NCBI GenBank assembly: GCA_028820945.1
Contig: JAPPHW010000252.1
Coordinates: forward strand, 1 to 13,214
DNA from: Defluviicoccus sp.
GTDB taxonomy: Bacteria > Pseudomonadota > Alphaproteobacteria > MPNO01
Length of the DNA stretch: 13,214 nucleotides
Direction: 5' to 3'
Below are positions 1-6,339 of this stretch, one piece after another. A program made the position numbers and the translations under genes. The notes under the pieces are model-generated. The model searched no databases, had not been told where the DNA came from, and was given only the letters and a program-made list of their open reading frames with translations. Positions within the stretch are counted from its first letter, which is position 1, and each line of letters opens with the position of its first letter.

Positions 1-650
1 GGTTACGTCACGCTCGCCACTATCTCACCTGACCATCAAGAATAAAGCCGGTTAGCGAGATGCGTCGGGTGCTAAAACCAACTGGACTCGCCATTCATAG
101 TATGCCGTCTCGACATTGGAAGCTGTTCAACACGCTGTACCGCGTGGTCAGACTCCGCAGACCGCGAATTCATGGTGTAGAGCGTACGAACTGGAAGGAG
201 TTCATCGCGTTTGGGTTAACCGTATGGATTGAAAAGATCGAGTCGGCGGGATTTGAAATAGAAAAAATCTACAGTATGCCGTTCTACTTCGGAGTCGGTG
301 GCTCGTGGCAGTCAGTGATCGCAATCGGTAATCGCCTTTGCCTGCCGTCAAGTTACACCTTATTCTTCCGACCCGGGAATGAGTGCGTTTAAGGTGACTA
401 TTCCGTATGATTACCTCCCGTCGGAAGAGTTAATAGTCGGGGGCAGTCGATCAACATAGCAATACAAAATCAGCCGAACGGAATTTCTTATGGTATCACA
501 CATGCCTTCGGAGTACTGTCAATGCGAGAAACTTAAGCATGCCGACCGGCAGAACCATCACCCACAACCTGTGTGCTTGGCTATAGGTCGGAAGCAATTG
601 CCGACTCGGCGTATTCGGTCGTGTAGAGCGACTTACCGAAAACTCCCCCG
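1..650. other. Low-G+C segment, probably foreign or decayed DNA
   Basis: Sampled lines here are about half G+C (for example 28 of 60 bases at 421-480), while sampled lines a few hundred bases later are near 70% (43 of 60 at 1021-1080). The change falls around 640-660, close to the stop codon of the glycosyltransferase gene. Apart from the methyltransferase fragment at 60-392, I see no gene with a credible start, codon bias or recognisable product. Bases 393-632 in particular hold no gene I can support. An open frame at 490-747 spans the composition break and reads as low-complexity noise. I infer a horizontally acquired polysaccharide-locus remnant; a recombination scar or an assembly join would look the same from this window alone. 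Confidence 0.6.
60..392 (+). CDS. C-terminal fragment of a class I SAM-dependent methyltransferase (probable pseudogene)
   Basis: The 110-residue frame opens with MRRVLKPTG, the conserved segment after motif III of Methyltransf_11-type enzymes (usually SEMRRVLKPGG). It continues with the tail pattern of sugar- or polysaccharide-linked members: a SMPSRHWKL stretch, HGVERTNW, an aromatic-rich AGFEIEKIY segment, and SSYTLFFRP near the end. The SAM-binding motifs I-III are absent. Reading upstream in frame gives VSE directly before the Met, as in full-length relatives, so the ATG at 60 is probably internal rather than a real start. An in-frame TGA lies at 30-32, and the +1 frame of bases 1-42 reads SPDHQE, which resembles the residues expected just upstream. 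A frameshift near 43 is therefore likely. Family is fairly secure; activity is unlikely. Confidence 0.55.
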   Translation: MRRVLKPTGLAIHSMPSRHWKLFNTLYRVVRLRRPRIHGVERTNWKEFIAFGLTVWIEKIESAGFEIEKIYSMPFYFGVGGSWQSVIAIGNRLCLPSSYTLFFRPGNECV

Positions 651-1505
651 TGGTCTCACCAGTTGCAACGCCCCCCTCAACGGCCCCTGCGCCCGACAAA
701 CGATTCCCGCGAAAGCGATCCTCTTGCGCACGCCCTCCTTGGCATAGAACCACCCCCGGCGGGCCCCTTGCAGCGGGTCGGACCATTCGGTTATCGGGGC
801 TTGGCGGATCAGGGAGGCGCTTCCCTTGAATTCCTCCCGTTGACGCACCACGGCGGGGCGGAGGCTGTAGGTCGTCAACCCGTGATGCCAGTATCGCGCG
901 AGCGCGCGATCGATGCCGGTCCGGACCAGGGGGTTCTTCTCCAGGAACCGGCGGGCCGCGTCCCGGGTGATGACGTAGCCCTGGGAGCCGAAATGCGACC
1001 ACCGCACCCAGCCCAGCCGGTGGCCCGTCTCCAGCCGCGCGTGCGGGACGAACGGACGCCGCGGCCCGTGATGGAGAAAAACGATGCCAAAGGGCTCGCC
1101 CGCATGCTCCAGCGCGTCGAGCACGGAGGGAAATTCCGGCGCGAATTCCACGTCGTCCTCGAGAACGGCCATGATCTCCGGCCCGTTCTCCACCATGTCG
1201 AGGAAAGCCTGCCGCTGGCTGAGCCAGTTGGCGATGGAGCCCATGCGGATGGGGCGGCCGTCGCGGCGCGATCCCGCGCGGTCGATCAGGGCTTCGCAGT
1301 CGGGCGGGACGTTGCGCCCGTCCACCGCGTCGCGCAGCTCGAAATCCAGTCCGAGCGCCCGCAGGTCGGAGACGATCCGCCGGCGCCGCTCGGCGGCCCG
1401 CTCCAGGCTGATGACGACGATCTTCACGTCCGGCTTTCCCGTTCCGCCGTTTGCGTTCGCCCGACCGAGCGCCGCCGCATGGAGCCGACCCTCACCCGCC
1501 GACAT
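633..1505 (-). CDS. Glycosyltransferase family 25 (LPS/LOS biosynthesis type)
   Basis: The 290-residue protein fits GT25, which transfers sugars (often galactose) to lipooligosaccharide or other glycans in the cytoplasm. It has the N-terminal strand VVISLERAAERR (about 30-41), DAVDGR (59-64), the MGSIANWLSQRQAF segment where family members have a GCxxSH-like motif, and the metal/nucleotide-binding acidic motif VLEDDVEF (114-121). GSQGYVITRDAA (173-184) and D199 in the C-terminal half are also typical. The ATG at 1505 is preceded by GGAGGG four bases upstream, which favours it. A GTG at 1427, preceded by GGGAAAG, would give a 264-aa protein starting right at the core and cannot be excluded. 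It diverges from the FkbM gene over 131 bp, and its 3' end lies at the composition break. Donor and acceptor sugars cannot be told. Confidence 0.85.
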   Translation of the reverse strand: MSAGEGRLHAAALGRANANGGTGKPDVKIVVISLERAAERRRRIVSDLRALGLDFELRDAVDGRNVPPDCEALIDRAGSRRDGRPIRMGSIANWLSQRQAFLDMVENGPEIMAVLEDDVEFAPEFPSVLDALEHAGEPFGIVFLHHGPRRPFVPHARLETGHRLGWVRWSHFGSQGYVITRDAARRFLEKNPLVRTGIDRALARYWHHGLTTYSLRPAVVRQREEFKGSASLIRQAPITEWSDPLQGARRGWFYAKEGVRKRIAFAGIVCRAQGPLRGALQLVRPRGSFR

Positions 1506-1636
1506 TGACCCTCCGCGCCGCCCGCACTACCAAAACCTCGCGACCTCGCGGCGGGCGATCCCCAAACCCGATCGGGAAACGCCCTTGCCCGACGGGCGAC
1601 GCGGCGGAGCGCGGGAGAATTCCGAGGATATCCGAA

Positions 1637-2476
1637 ATGGCCGTCCCGGTCGACGATACCAGCGCGTTCGGACGCTACGCTCCCGGCCCCGTCCGCCGGC
1701 GGGTTCACGCCGCGATGAACGAAATCTACAAGGCCGGCTGGGCGGGCCGCCGGCTGTTCGGCAGGCTGCGCTGGCTTGAGCGGCTCTGTTCCTCCCGCAC
1801 GCGGGACATCGTCGACGTCGAGCGGTTCGGCCTGCGCTGGCGGCTCTATCGGCGCGGCAACGTGGCGGACTCGCGCCTGCTGCTGCGCCCGGACGCGTTC
1901 GAGCCGGTGGAAATAAAGTCGATAACCGATCTGGCGGAACCCGGCTTCACGTTCGTCGACATCGGCGCGAATTGCGGGTTTTACGCGCTGAGGTTCGCCC
2001 GGGCGGTTGGGGGAGAGGGGCGGACGATCGCGATCGAACCCCATCCCGAAATGCGGCGCCGGCTCGCCTACAACGCCGGGCTCAATTCCGCCTGCCCGAT
2101 CCGAATTCTGGGCTGCGCCGTCGGCGAACGCCCCGGCAACGGCAAGCTGCTGGAAGGCGACCGGAATCTGGGGGAGACCCGGGTTTCGGACGAAGGCTCG
2201 ATCGACGTCGAAATCCGGACCCTGCTGGACATCGCCGGGGCCGAGAAACTGGACCGGATCGACGCCCTCAAGGTCGATGTCGAGGGGTTCGAGGACCGCG
2301 TTCTCGAACCCTTCCTGCGGGACGCGCCCGAGCGGTTGCTGCCGCGGCTGATCGTCGCCGAACGGCTCTGGAGCGGCGCTTGGGAAACCGACTGGCTGGG
2401 CCGCGCCGCCGACCGCGGCTACCGAGAACGAGCGCGCACCCGGCAGGGCAACCTGATCCTGGACCGGCGGCGATGA
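1637..2476 (+). CDS. FkbM family SAM-dependent methyltransferase
   Basis: A 279-residue FkbM-type methyltransferase. The SAM-binding motif I is FVDIGANCGF (106-115), followed by the acidic motif II region AIEPHPE (132-138) and the FkbM signature LKVDVEGFED (211-220), normally LKIDVEGxE. FkbM enzymes O-methylate hydroxyls on polyketides, sugars or glycolipids. Beside a GT25 gene and a methyltransferase remnant, glycan modification is the most natural guess. The frame stays open upstream to 1451, but that part is proline/arginine-rich with no domain. The ATG at 1637 has a GAGGA Shine-Dalgarno eight bases upstream, so I start there. The N-terminal 100 residues, rich in arginine and tryptophan, carry no motif I recognise. 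It is followed at 72 bp by the amidohydrolase gene, with a possible separate promoter between. Confidence 0.88.
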   Translation: MAVPVDDTSAFGRYAPGPVRRRVHAAMNEIYKAGWAGRRLFGRLRWLERLCSSRTRDIVDVERFGLRWRLYRRGNVADSRLLLRPDAFEPVEIKSITDLAEPGFTFVDIGANCGFYALRFARAVGGEGRTIAIEPHPEMRRRLAYNAGLNSACPIRILGCAVGERPGNGKLLEGDRNLGETRVSDEGSIDVEIRTLLDIAGAEKLDRIDALKVDVEGFEDRVLEPFLRDAPERLLPRLIVAERLWSGAWETDWLGRAADRGYRERARTRQGNLILDRRR

Positions 2477-2503
2477 TCGTCGCGATCCGTGGCGCCGCCG
2501 CGC

Positions 2504-2509
2504 TATAGT
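2504..2509 (+). promoter_or_regulatory. Candidate -10 element upstream of the amidohydrolase gene
   Basis: TATAGT in the context CGCTATAGTCGCG lies 39 bases before the ATG at 2549 and matches the -10 consensus at five of six positions. No convincing -35 hexamer stands 16-18 bases upstream. If real, it gives a leader of roughly 30 bases and makes the amidohydrolase gene independent of the FkbM gene. This is inference from one hexamer. Confidence 0.3.
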
Positions 2510-2548
2510 CGCGCGTTCACCCCGCGCAACCCCGGACCCCGCCTTGCC

Positions 2549-3499
2549 ATGAGACAGAACCGCATCGACGTCCACCACCATGTGCTGCCGGAATTCTTCC
2601 GCGAGGCGCAGACGGCGGGGGGGTATCCCAGCACCGCCTACCGGCCGTTCCCCGACTGGTCGCCGGAGGTATCGCTCGCGCTGATGGACCGGCTCGGGAT
2701 CGCGATTTCGATCCTGTCGTTCTCGGCGCCCGGGATCTTCTACGGCGACCGGGCGGCGTGCCGGGACCTCGCGCGGCGCTGCAACGACTACCTCGCCGAC
2801 CTCGTCGCCCGCCACGCGCCCCGCTTCGGCGCCTTCGCCGCGCTGCCCTTCCCGGACGTCGACGACTGCCTGGCCGAGATCGCGCGCGCGGCGGACATGG
2901 GGCTCGACGGGTTCATGCACCTGACGCGGAACGACGACCGCCCGGCCGGCCACCCCGATTTCCGCGAGATCTACCGCGAGCTCGACCGGCGGTCCGCCGT
3001 CGTCCTGATCCATCCGACCTATCCGGCGGCGAGCGCCGAGCGCGGCTATGTCGTGCCGCGCCCCATCGTCGACTACCCCTGCGAGACCGCGCGGGCGGCG
3101 GCGAGCCTCTTGTTCAACGGGGTTCTGGCGGAGATGCCGGACATCCGCTTCATCCTGTCCCACGCCGGCGGCGCGCTGCCCGCGCTCGCCCACCGGATCG
3201 CGATCTTCGACGGCCTCACCCGGTTCCGCGAGAACTACCCGGACGGCGCGCGCGCCTATCTCGGGCGGCTCTACTACGACACCGCGCTATCGGGCGATGC
3301 GACGGTGCTGCGCGCGCTGCGGGACCTCGCCGGGCCCGACCGGATTCTGTTCGGCACCGACTATCCCTACATCCCCGACGAGGTCGCGGAAGCCGAGACC
3401 GCGGGGACCGACGCCTATGAAGGCTTCGACGAGGCGGCGCGCGCGATGATGGAGCACGGGAACGCACGCCGCCTGTTCCCCCGTCTGGCGGAGGGGTAG
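2549..3499 (+). CDS. Amidohydrolase family 2 protein, ACMSD-like metal-dependent decarboxylase/hydrolase
   Basis: This 316-residue TIM-barrel amidohydrolase (PF04909 type) keeps the full metal site. It has DVHHHVLP with H9 and H11, H155 in LIHPTYP, H205 in LSHAGGALP, and D271 in LFGTDYPY. The spacings 155-205-271 nearly match those of ACMSD (known ligands/catalytic residues H9, H11, H177, H228, D294), pointing to the decarboxylase branch that includes ACMSD, 5-carboxyvanillate decarboxylase and gamma-resorcylate decarboxylase. Hydrolases and hydratases of the same fold cannot be excluded. The ATG at 2549 places HxH at the usual distance from the N terminus; the longer open frame from 2489 adds an unconserved proline-rich tail. 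No strong Shine-Dalgarno is visible. The Rieske oxygenase downstream supports a role in aromatic-acid breakdown, though a repeat-filled spacer separates them. Confidence 0.88.
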   Translation: MRQNRIDVHHHVLPEFFREAQTAGGYPSTAYRPFPDWSPEVSLALMDRLGIAISILSFSAPGIFYGDRAACRDLARRCNDYLADLVARHAPRFGAFAALPFPDVDDCLAEIARAADMGLDGFMHLTRNDDRPAGHPDFREIYRELDRRSAVVLIHPTYPAASAERGYVVPRPIVDYPCETARAAASLLFNGVLAEMPDIRFILSHAGGALPALAHRIAIFDGLTRFRENYPDGARAYLGRLYYDTALSGDATVLRALRDLAGPDRILFGTDYPYIPDEVAEAETAGTDAYEGFDEAARAMMEHGNARRLFPRLAEG

Positions 3500-3524
3500 G
3501 GCGCATGTGGGCACCCCTCCCTCC

Positions 3525-3555
3525 GTCATGCCCGGACTTGTTCCGGGCATCCACG
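3525..3555 (+). repeat. REP-like palindromic repeat, copy 1 (left arm of inverted pair)
   Basis: A 31-base unit holding a perfect 9-bp stem, ATGCCCGGA and TCCGGGCAT, around the loop CTTGT, flanked by GTC and CCACG. Its exact reverse complement recurs at 3605-3635. This element type is widespread between genes in alphaproteobacteria. The pair could fold into a large hairpin in the transcript downstream of the amidohydrolase gene and could stabilise its 3' end or attenuate readthrough. Confidence 0.85.
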
Positions 3556-3604
3556 TCCCGCCGCCGCCTCGCCCGCTCCCGGTTCGCACCGCGATGCCGC
3601 AAGG

Positions 3605-3635
3605 CGTGGATGCCCGGAACAAGTCCGGGCATGAC
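3605..3635 (-). repeat. REP-like palindromic repeat, copy 2 (right arm, inverted)
   Basis: An exact 31-base reverse complement of the unit at 3525-3555, separated from it by a 49-base G+C-rich spacer. Each arm is itself a palindrome, so alternative small and large hairpins are possible, as in BIME-like paired REP arrangements. Confidence 0.85.
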
Positions 3636-3779
3636 GGCGGGGAAGGCTGGGCGAGACCGGGGACGGCGCTGGGAGAGGCGGGCATGCCGAAATCCGAGCC
3701 TCCACCCGCGCAATCCACCGGCAACCCGCTCGTACTCGGGCTGTTCGCCCTGCTCGCAAAAATTAAACCGGACAGCAGT

Positions 3780-3800
3780 GGAACAAATCCGGGCATGACG
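3780..3800 (-). repeat. Truncated third copy of the REP-like repeat
   Basis: Twenty-one bases match positions 3616-3636 of the second copy with one difference (A instead of G at 3787). The other half of the palindrome is missing, and AT-rich sequence with AAAAATTAAA around 3758-3767 lies just before it. It is in the same orientation as copy 2. The rest of the 343-bp spacer (3500-3842) shows no gene or other clear signal. Confidence 0.7.
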
Positions 3801-3842
3801 AGACGGTGGACAGGGTCGTCCGGCTGAAGGAAGGGTAGGGCG

Positions 3843-4871
3843 ATGTTCCTGAGGAACTGCTGGTACGCCGCCGCTTGGGACGACGAGGTTACGGAGACCC
3901 CGCTCGGGCGCACGATCCTGGGCGAGCCGGTGGTGTTGTTCCGCACCCGGGACGGGCGGCCCGCCGCGCTCGAGGACCGTTGCTGCCACCGCGCGCTCCC
4001 GCTCTCGATGGGCCGGGTCGAGGGCGAAACCCTCCAGTGCGGCTATCACGGGCTCCGCTTCGACGCCGACGGGCGCTGCGTCGCCGTGCCGGGCCAGTCG
4101 ACGGTCCCGCCCGGCGCGCGGGTGCGCAGCTACCCGCTGGTCGAGCGTTACGGCTGGGTCTGGATATGGATGGGCGAGGCGGACGCGGCCGACGCCGCCC
4201 TGGTGCCCCACTGGCGATGGATGGACGATCCGGACTGGCGGCCGGTTCGGGGCGGCGCGCCGTTCCATGTCGAGGCGAACTACCTGCTGCTCAACGACAA
4301 TCTGCTCGACCTCTCGCACGTGGCGTACGTACACGCGGGCTCGATCGGCACCGACAACGTCGCCGACTTCCCGATCCTGACCGAACGCGGCGAGGATTTT
4401 GTCCGCATGTCGCGCATGGTGGAGGATTCGCCGCCGCCGCCGCTCTACGGCCGGATGGGCGGGTTCGCCGGCAATGTCGATCGCTGGCAGGTCGCGGTCT
4501 CGACGCTGCCGGCCTACAACACGGTCCATGCCGGATGCGCGCCGCCCGGCGCCGGCGGGGCCGATGCGCCGGATGGCACCAAGGTCGAGTTCTTCAACCT
4601 CAACGCGATCACGCCCGAGACGGAGACCACCACCCATTACTTCTACGCGCACGCCAGGAGCTTCGCGCTCGACGACCCCGCGGTCGACGAGAGCTTCCGG
4701 GTCGATTTCCGCCGCGTCTTCGGGGAAGACATCGCCATCCTCGCCGCCCAGCAGGCGAACATCGACCGCCGCCCGGACGCCTTCTCCATCGACATCAACG
4801 TCGACGGGCCCGGCCTCTCCTTCCGCCGCATGCTGGCCGAGCGGATCGAGGCCGAGGGAGACGCACCATGA
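3843..4871 (+). CDS. Rieske non-heme iron oxygenase, VanA-like (aromatic O-demethylase/monooxygenase oxygenase component)
   Basis: The 342-residue protein has a Rieske [2Fe-2S] site formed by C47-x-H49 and C66-x2-H69 (QCGYHGLRFD). Its mononuclear iron site is the D156-x2-H159-x4-H164 pattern in NLLDLSHVAYVH, with D306 in GEDIAILAAQQ as likely third ligand. The start MFLRNCWYAAAW and this length are typical of the VanA group, which O-demethylates or hydroxylates aromatic acids and needs a separate reductase. No reductase lies in the window. The ATG at 3843 follows a purine-rich GAAGGAAGGG eight bases upstream. The gene ends inside the start of the next gene (ATGA at 4868-4871), so the two are probably co-translated. 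The substrate is unknown; methoxylated aromatics are only a family-based guess. Confidence 0.92.
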   Translation: MFLRNCWYAAAWDDEVTETPLGRTILGEPVVLFRTRDGRPAALEDRCCHRALPLSMGRVEGETLQCGYHGLRFDADGRCVAVPGQSTVPPGARVRSYPLVERYGWVWIWMGEADAADAALVPHWRWMDDPDWRPVRGGAPFHVEANYLLLNDNLLDLSHVAYVHAGSIGTDNVADFPILTERGEDFVRMSRMVEDSPPPPLYGRMGGFAGNVDRWQVAVSTLPAYNTVHAGCAPPGAGGADAPDGTKVEFFNLNAITPETETTTHYFYAHARSFALDDPAVDESFRVDFRRVFGEDIAILAAQQANIDRRPDAFSIDINVDGPGLSFRRMLAERIEAEGDAP

Positions 4872-5644
4872 AACGGATAACCGCGTTTCTCGTACTGCTG
4901 GCGGCGCTTCCGGCCGCCGGCCACGCCAACGAGATCGCGCTCGTGGGCTGGGATTCGGCGGAAAGCGAGCGGCGGCTCGCCCGCTCCGCCCACAAGACGG
5001 ACTTTTTCCGCCTCAGCAATAACTTCATCAGCCAGGACAACAGCATCTTCTGCGGCCCGGTGTCGTCGGCGATCGTCCTCAACGCGCTCAGGCTGGGCAG
5101 GAAGAAGGGTCTCCCCGAGGACAGGGCGTCCATCGCCGAGGACGAGCGCGCCTGGCTGCCGAAGGGCTACAACCCGTTCTTCGGCAAGTACACGCCGGGC
5201 AACGTGCTCACCGAACGCACCAAGTCGCGGATCGAGGTGCTCGGCAAGCCGATCGATATCGGCGGCAGGCCGGTGCGCGATTACGGGTTGCAGCTTCGCC
5301 AGCTCGCCCGGGTGCTCGGCGCGCACGGGCTCGACGTGGCGGTGCGGGTGGTCGACGAGACCGCAGACGCCGCGACGATCCGCCGCGAGATCGCCCGGAA
5401 CCTCGCCACCCGCGACGACTACGTGCTGGTCAACTACGCGCGCAAGTCGCTCGGCCAGCCCGGCGGCGGCCACATCTCGCCGCTCGGCGCCTACGACGCG
5501 GCGAGCGATTCCTTCCTTGTCATGGACGTCAACCCCAACCGCGCGTCCTGGGTGTGGGTGAAGGCCCGCGACCTGATCGCCGCGATGCGCACCTTCGATA
5601 CCGTCGAGAACCGCGGCTACCTGCTGATTTCGGACCGGCGTTAG
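4868..5644 (+). CDS. Exported phytochelatin-synthase-like cysteine peptidase
   Basis: A 258-residue protein beginning with a signal peptide (MKRITAFLVLLAALPAAGHA, cleavage near A20), so it should act in the periplasm. The body matches the bacterial half-size phytochelatin synthase family (PF05023). The catalytic Cys is C62 in FCGPVSSAIVLNAL, the His is H202 in GGGHISPLGAYD, and the Asp is D220 in VMDVNPN. The 18-residue His-Asp spacing equals that of the Nostoc enzyme (C70, H183, D201), but Cys-His is 140 rather than 113 residues, implying an insertion, perhaps around 85-130. Bacterial members mainly remove glycine from glutathione rather than polymerise it. GAGGGAG stands seven bases before the ATG, and the start overlaps the Rieske stop. 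The eukaryotic C-terminal metal-binding domain is absent. Substrate is inferred only. Confidence 0.88.
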   Translation: MKRITAFLVLLAALPAAGHANEIALVGWDSAESERRLARSAHKTDFFRLSNNFISQDNSIFCGPVSSAIVLNALRLGRKKGLPEDRASIAEDERAWLPKGYNPFFGKYTPGNVLTERTKSRIEVLGKPIDIGGRPVRDYGLQLRQLARVLGAHGLDVAVRVVDETADAATIRREIARNLATRDDYVLVNYARKSLGQPGGGHISPLGAYDAASDSFLVMDVNPNRASWVWVKARDLIAAMRTFDTVENRGYLLISDRR

Positions 5645-5663
5645 GCGGTTCCCGCGGCGGGGC

Positions 5664-6125
5664 TCAAGAGCGGTACCGCTCCGGCATCTGCGGGTTGTTG
5701 GCGGGGTTCGTGTCGTGCCTGGCGAGCGTCTTCACGACCGGTCCGCCGACCAGCGGCCGGAGCTCCCTCTCCAGCGCGTCCGCCTTGTCGCCGTCATAGA
5801 CCTCTTCGCCGGCGACATGGAGCGAGAAGGACCTGACGTATTTCGCCCTCTTGGCGGGATCCTCGATCGTCGCCCGGGTCCAGGCGTAGAGCGGGTAGCC
5901 GTCGATCCCGTCGCGCTCGGCTTCCGCGCAATAGCCGGCGAAGGCGTCGTACTGGCATACCAGCGTCGCGCCGTGCCGGGCGAGGATGTCATGGAGCGGT
6001 CCGAGCGCCGGGTCTTCGCCGCCGCCGCGCGCGCGTTCCGCCGCCCCGTCCTCCAGCACGACCCTTAGCTGATATTGCAGCCGCGCGGCCTCCGGCGCCC
6101 CGATGTCGTTACCCTTTCGCGCCAT
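5664..6125 (-). CDS. Hypothetical protein, 153 aa
   Basis: I do not recognise this protein. It is charged and soluble in appearance, with no signal peptide or membrane segment. The N-terminal part is rich in Ala, Arg and Glu. A middle stretch (about 55-90) includes CQYDAFAGYCAEAERDG and YAWTRATIEDPAKR, with two cysteines, and the tail (135-153) is rich in Asn, Pro and Arg. Codon use is G+C-rich like its neighbours, which favours a real gene. An in-frame TAG 22-24 bases upstream limits the start to ATG 6125 or later. No good Shine-Dalgarno is seen, so the start is uncertain. It converges on the phytochelatin-synthase-like gene with 19 bp between and diverges from the receptor gene over 214 bp. 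No function is proposed. Confidence 0.6.
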   Translation of the reverse strand: MARKGNDIGAPEAARLQYQLRVVLEDGAAERARGGGEDPALGPLHDILARHGATLVCQYDAFAGYCAEAERDGIDGYPLYAWTRATIEDPAKRAKYVRSFSLHVAGEEVYDGDKADALERELRPLVGGPVVKTLARHDTNPANNPQMPERYRS

Positions 6126-6180
6126 TTCGTGAGCTCGCCATTTTCTCTACCAAGTATTCCAGCCAATGTGCATGGGCTAC

Positions 6181-6205
6181 GTTCCCAAATAGAAAATATT
6201 GGAAC
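6181..6205. promoter_or_regulatory. Candidate operator: interrupted inverted repeat upstream of the receptor gene
   Basis: GTTCCCAA (6181-6188) and TTGGAAC (6199-6205) form an inverted repeat with one unpaired C and a short AT-rich centre. The right arm overlaps a possible -35 hexamer. The surrounding 214-bp divergent region is noticeably more AT-rich than the genes on either side. No known regulator site is matched. Confidence 0.25.
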
Positions 6206-6226
6206 AACGCAACTCGCTTCTATAGC
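6199..6226 (+). promoter_or_regulatory. Candidate sigma-70 promoter for the TonB-dependent-receptor-like gene
   Basis: TTGGAA (6199-6204) and TATAGC (6221-6226) each match four of six consensus positions and are 16 bases apart. This is the best pair I see in the divergent spacer and would give a leader of about 105 bases before the ATG at 6340. Weak evidence. Confidence 0.3.
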
Positions 6227-6339
6227 TTCGCCCGGGTGCATCTCCATTTGATCGCGCAAGATGCCGGAACGATTCAAAAGGTACTCGGGGTCACAAGCGC
6301 TTTCGCCATCTCATTAGCGCCCCAGGAGAGGATACGCCC

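Noticed and set aside
490..747. 85-codon plus-strand open frame across the composition break
   Set aside because: It covers both low- and high-G+C DNA, overlaps the end of the GT25 gene in antisense, and resembles no protein family.
1424..3193. 589-codon open frame on the minus strand
   Set aside because: It is antisense to the FkbM and amidohydrolase genes, both of which have full family motifs. Its translation is Arg/Pro/Gly/Ala-rich with no domain, as expected for a shadow in G+C-rich DNA.
3505..3827. Short open frames across the REP-like spacer
   Set aside because: They encode the repeat itself (readings such as MPGLVPGIH are typical translations of this palindrome) and have no independent coding evidence.
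3216..4652. 478-codon open frame on the minus strand
   Set aside because: It lies opposite the amidohydrolase tail, the REP-like spacer and the Rieske gene; low-complexity translation without motifs.
3875..4867. Long upstream extension of the phytochelatin-synthase-like frame
   Set aside because: It overlaps the Rieske gene out of frame and is Arg/Pro-rich. The signal peptide and ribosome-binding site place the true start at 4868.
5668..5681. Perfect 14-base palindrome GAGCGGTACCGCTC between convergent genes
   Set aside because: Considered as a terminator, but it lies within the last codons of the 153-aa gene, leaves little loop, and has no T-tract on either side.
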